Below are positions 62,983 to 64,000 of a stretch of DNA of 64,000 bases, in pieces; the stretch's first letter is position 1; every line of letters starts with the position of its first letter. The notes beneath the pieces were generated by a model that saw only the letters and a list, made by a program, of their open reading frames with translations, did no database searches and was not told the origin of the DNA. Source of the stretch: Pseudomonas quebecensis (GTDB taxonomy: Bacteria; Pseudomonadota; Gammaproteobacteria; Pseudomonadales; Pseudomonadaceae); the NCBI RefSeq assembly GCF_026410085.1, contig NZ_CP112866.1:4029001-4093000 (forward strand), given 5' to 3'. The translations under genes and the position numbers were made by a program.

Positions 62983-63664
62983 GGCCATTCTCCACGCCCA
63001 GGGCAATCAGTGCTGCGGCGGCCGCTACCTGTTCGGCAATACGACGGCTCACACCCTGACCTCGGCTTTTTTCGTTCAATAAGGTGATTTCACATTCCAC
63101 GAAGAACACGCGGCAATGGGGCTCGCCCTGGATATCCACCACTTCGTAGCGTGGCAGTTCGCACCCGCGCGATTGCAGGAATTCCTGCAGACGGGTCTTG
63201 GGGTCTTTGTTGGTGTCGACCAGGGTAAGGCTTTCGATTTCCGACGTCAGCCACGCGGTAACCCGCTCCTTGGCCGCTTCCATGCCTGCATCCAGGTAGA
63301 TCGCACCGATCAGCGCCTCGAGGGCATCGGCCAGGATCGATTCACGACGAAACCCGCCGCTTTTCAATTCGCCGGAACCCAGGCGCAGATATTCGCCCAA
63401 GCCAAAGCCACGAGCCAGTACGGCCAGGGTCTCGCCTTTCACCAGGCGTGCGCGCAAACGCGACAGCTGGCCTTCACGGGCTTGAGGGAAACGCTCAAAC
63501 AGCGCTTCACCGGCAACGAAATTGAGAATGGCATCACCGAGGAATTCCAGGCGCTCGTTATTGCGCCCGGCGAAACTGCGGTGTGTGAGGGCAAGGACCA
63601 TCAGTTCCTGGTCCTTGAAGGTGTAACCGAGCTGGCGCTCGAGACGACTGAGAGAAACGGTCAC
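62975..63664 (-). CDS. rnc: Ribonuclease III
   Basis: A 229-residue dsRNA endonuclease. Signature [14 protein letters not shown] with catalytic acidic residues, [20 protein letters not shown], and a C-terminal dsRNA-binding domain ([38 protein letters not shown]). Start is GTG at 63664. Overlap with era indicates one operon. Confidence 0.97.
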   Translation of the reverse strand: MTVSLSRLERQLGYTFKDQELMVLALTHRSFAGRNNERLEFLGDAILNFVAGEALFERFPQAREGQLSRLRARLVKGETLAVLARGFGLGEYLRLGSGELKSGGFRRESILADALEALIGAIYLDAGMEAAKERVTAWLTSEIESLTLVDTNKDPKTRLQEFLQSRGCELPRYEVVDIQGEPHCRVFFVECEITLLNEKSRGQGVSRRIAEQVAAAAALIALGVENGHD

Positions 63665-63782
63665 GGTTTATCCATATTGAGTTGGTGGCACCGGCGGCCA
63701 TCGACGATTGACGCAGTGTTCAAATTCAAATCCTGGTGGGTGCTGCCTGAGGTCGGAATTGTCCACGCCCCAGAAAAGCATT

Positions 63783-63804
63783 CGGCGCTGTGTTCACAGC
63801 GCCG
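63783..63804 (-). terminator. Terminator of lepB
   Basis: CGGCGCTGTG / CACAGCGCCG, a perfect 10-bp stem with a 2-base loop, followed on the minus strand by AATGCTTTT, just after the lepB stop codon. Confidence 0.75.
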
Positions 63805-63810
63805 TCTGTA

Positions 63811-64000
63811 TTACTTGATCAACCCGACCCGCGAGAAATTCGGCAGGTGGCTGAGCTTGGGTTCCGGCCAGCTCATCCAGACGGCGAAAGCCTTGCCGAC
63901 GATATTCTCGTCGGGGACCATGCCCTGGAGCTCCTTGGGAATCGTTGCATCATCCCAGTAGCGGCTGTCATTGGAGTTGTCGCGGTTATCGCCCATCATG
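63811..64000 (-). CDS. lepB: Signal peptidase I, C-terminal part (5' end beyond window)
   Basis: The final 63 or so residues of LepB: GDNRDNSNDSRYW is the conserved box E of type I signal peptidases, followed by VPDENIVGKAFAVWMSWPEPKLSHLPNFSRVGLIK. The frame stays open to the window edge. The catalytic Ser and Lys lie outside. Confidence 0.93.
   Translation of the reverse strand, partial: MMGDNRDNSNDSRYWDDATIPKELQGMVPDENIVGKAFAVWMSWPEPKLSHLPNFSRVGLIK

Noticed and set aside
63116..63961. 281-residue plus-strand frame across rnc and lepB
   Set aside because: It reads antisense to two clear conserved genes and their terminator.

Overview
The window is a piece of a Pseudomonas chromosome, most likely from the P. 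fluorescens group. The evidence is the high G+C content, the dense Pseudomonas-type REP repeats (the 'GTGGGAGGGGGCTTGCCCCCGAT' and 'GTGGTGAGCGGGCTTG' families), and the gene content and order (lepB-rnc-era-recO-pdxJ, cmoAB, gcd, a second Lon, opgD/bglX/opgC). I recognise no rRNA, tRNA, prophage, IS transposase or CRISPR array.

Layout. 1-6473: a cluster for osmoregulated periplasmic glucans (end of opgD, bglX, an FMN/Fe-S glutamate-synthase-like membrane protein, opgC). 6517-11548: an amino-acid permease and an atypical large class A penicillin-binding protein. 11549-14348: an AT-rich island with two unknown genes, each preceded by a near-consensus LexA (SOS) box. 14349-19469: a 1706-residue leucine-rich-repeat protein ending in a NEL-type E3 ubiquitin ligase domain with a Cys-x-Asp catalytic motif. 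19470-20423: repeat-rich DNA. 20424-28166 (minus strand): a CS1/CFA-I-type (alpha) fimbrial operon with one usher, two pilins, two chaperones and two tip adhesins. The adhesin genes share an identical 258-bp stretch. 28692-30004: a His-rich PadR regulator and a ferric-siderophore reductase (NfeR/NfeF-like), with a palindromic operator upstream. 30084-33116: a Pr6Pr-like membrane protein, a VF530 protein, and a TonB receptor behind a Zur box. 33689-36106: membrane glucose dehydrogenase.

36523-43354 (minus): a putative redox/c-di-GMP module made of a cupredoxin-like protein, an EAL phosphodiesterase with degenerate GGDEF, DUF3034 and a lipoprotein truncated hemoglobin, with a second paralogous EAL protein upstream. 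43565-51450 (minus): a candidate nine-gene catabolic operon (amidase, imidase-like polysaccharide-deacetylase fold, MFS transporter, two SDRs, a CGLCG small protein, a COG0523 GTPase, a signal-less binding protein). It diverges from a GntR regulator with two winged-helix domains, and two similar palindromes lie between them. 52915-58306 (plus): a second Lon protease behind a near-consensus sigma-32 promoter, a chagasin-like inhibitor, a lysoplasmalogenase, cmoA and cmoB. 58447-64000 (minus): tadA, a Tat-exported multicopper oxidase, pdxJ, recO, era, rnc and the end of lepB.

Functions come from recognising families and motifs in the translations. No database search was possible. The two SOS-box genes, the CGLCG protein and the exact substrate of the catabolic operon remain unidentified.
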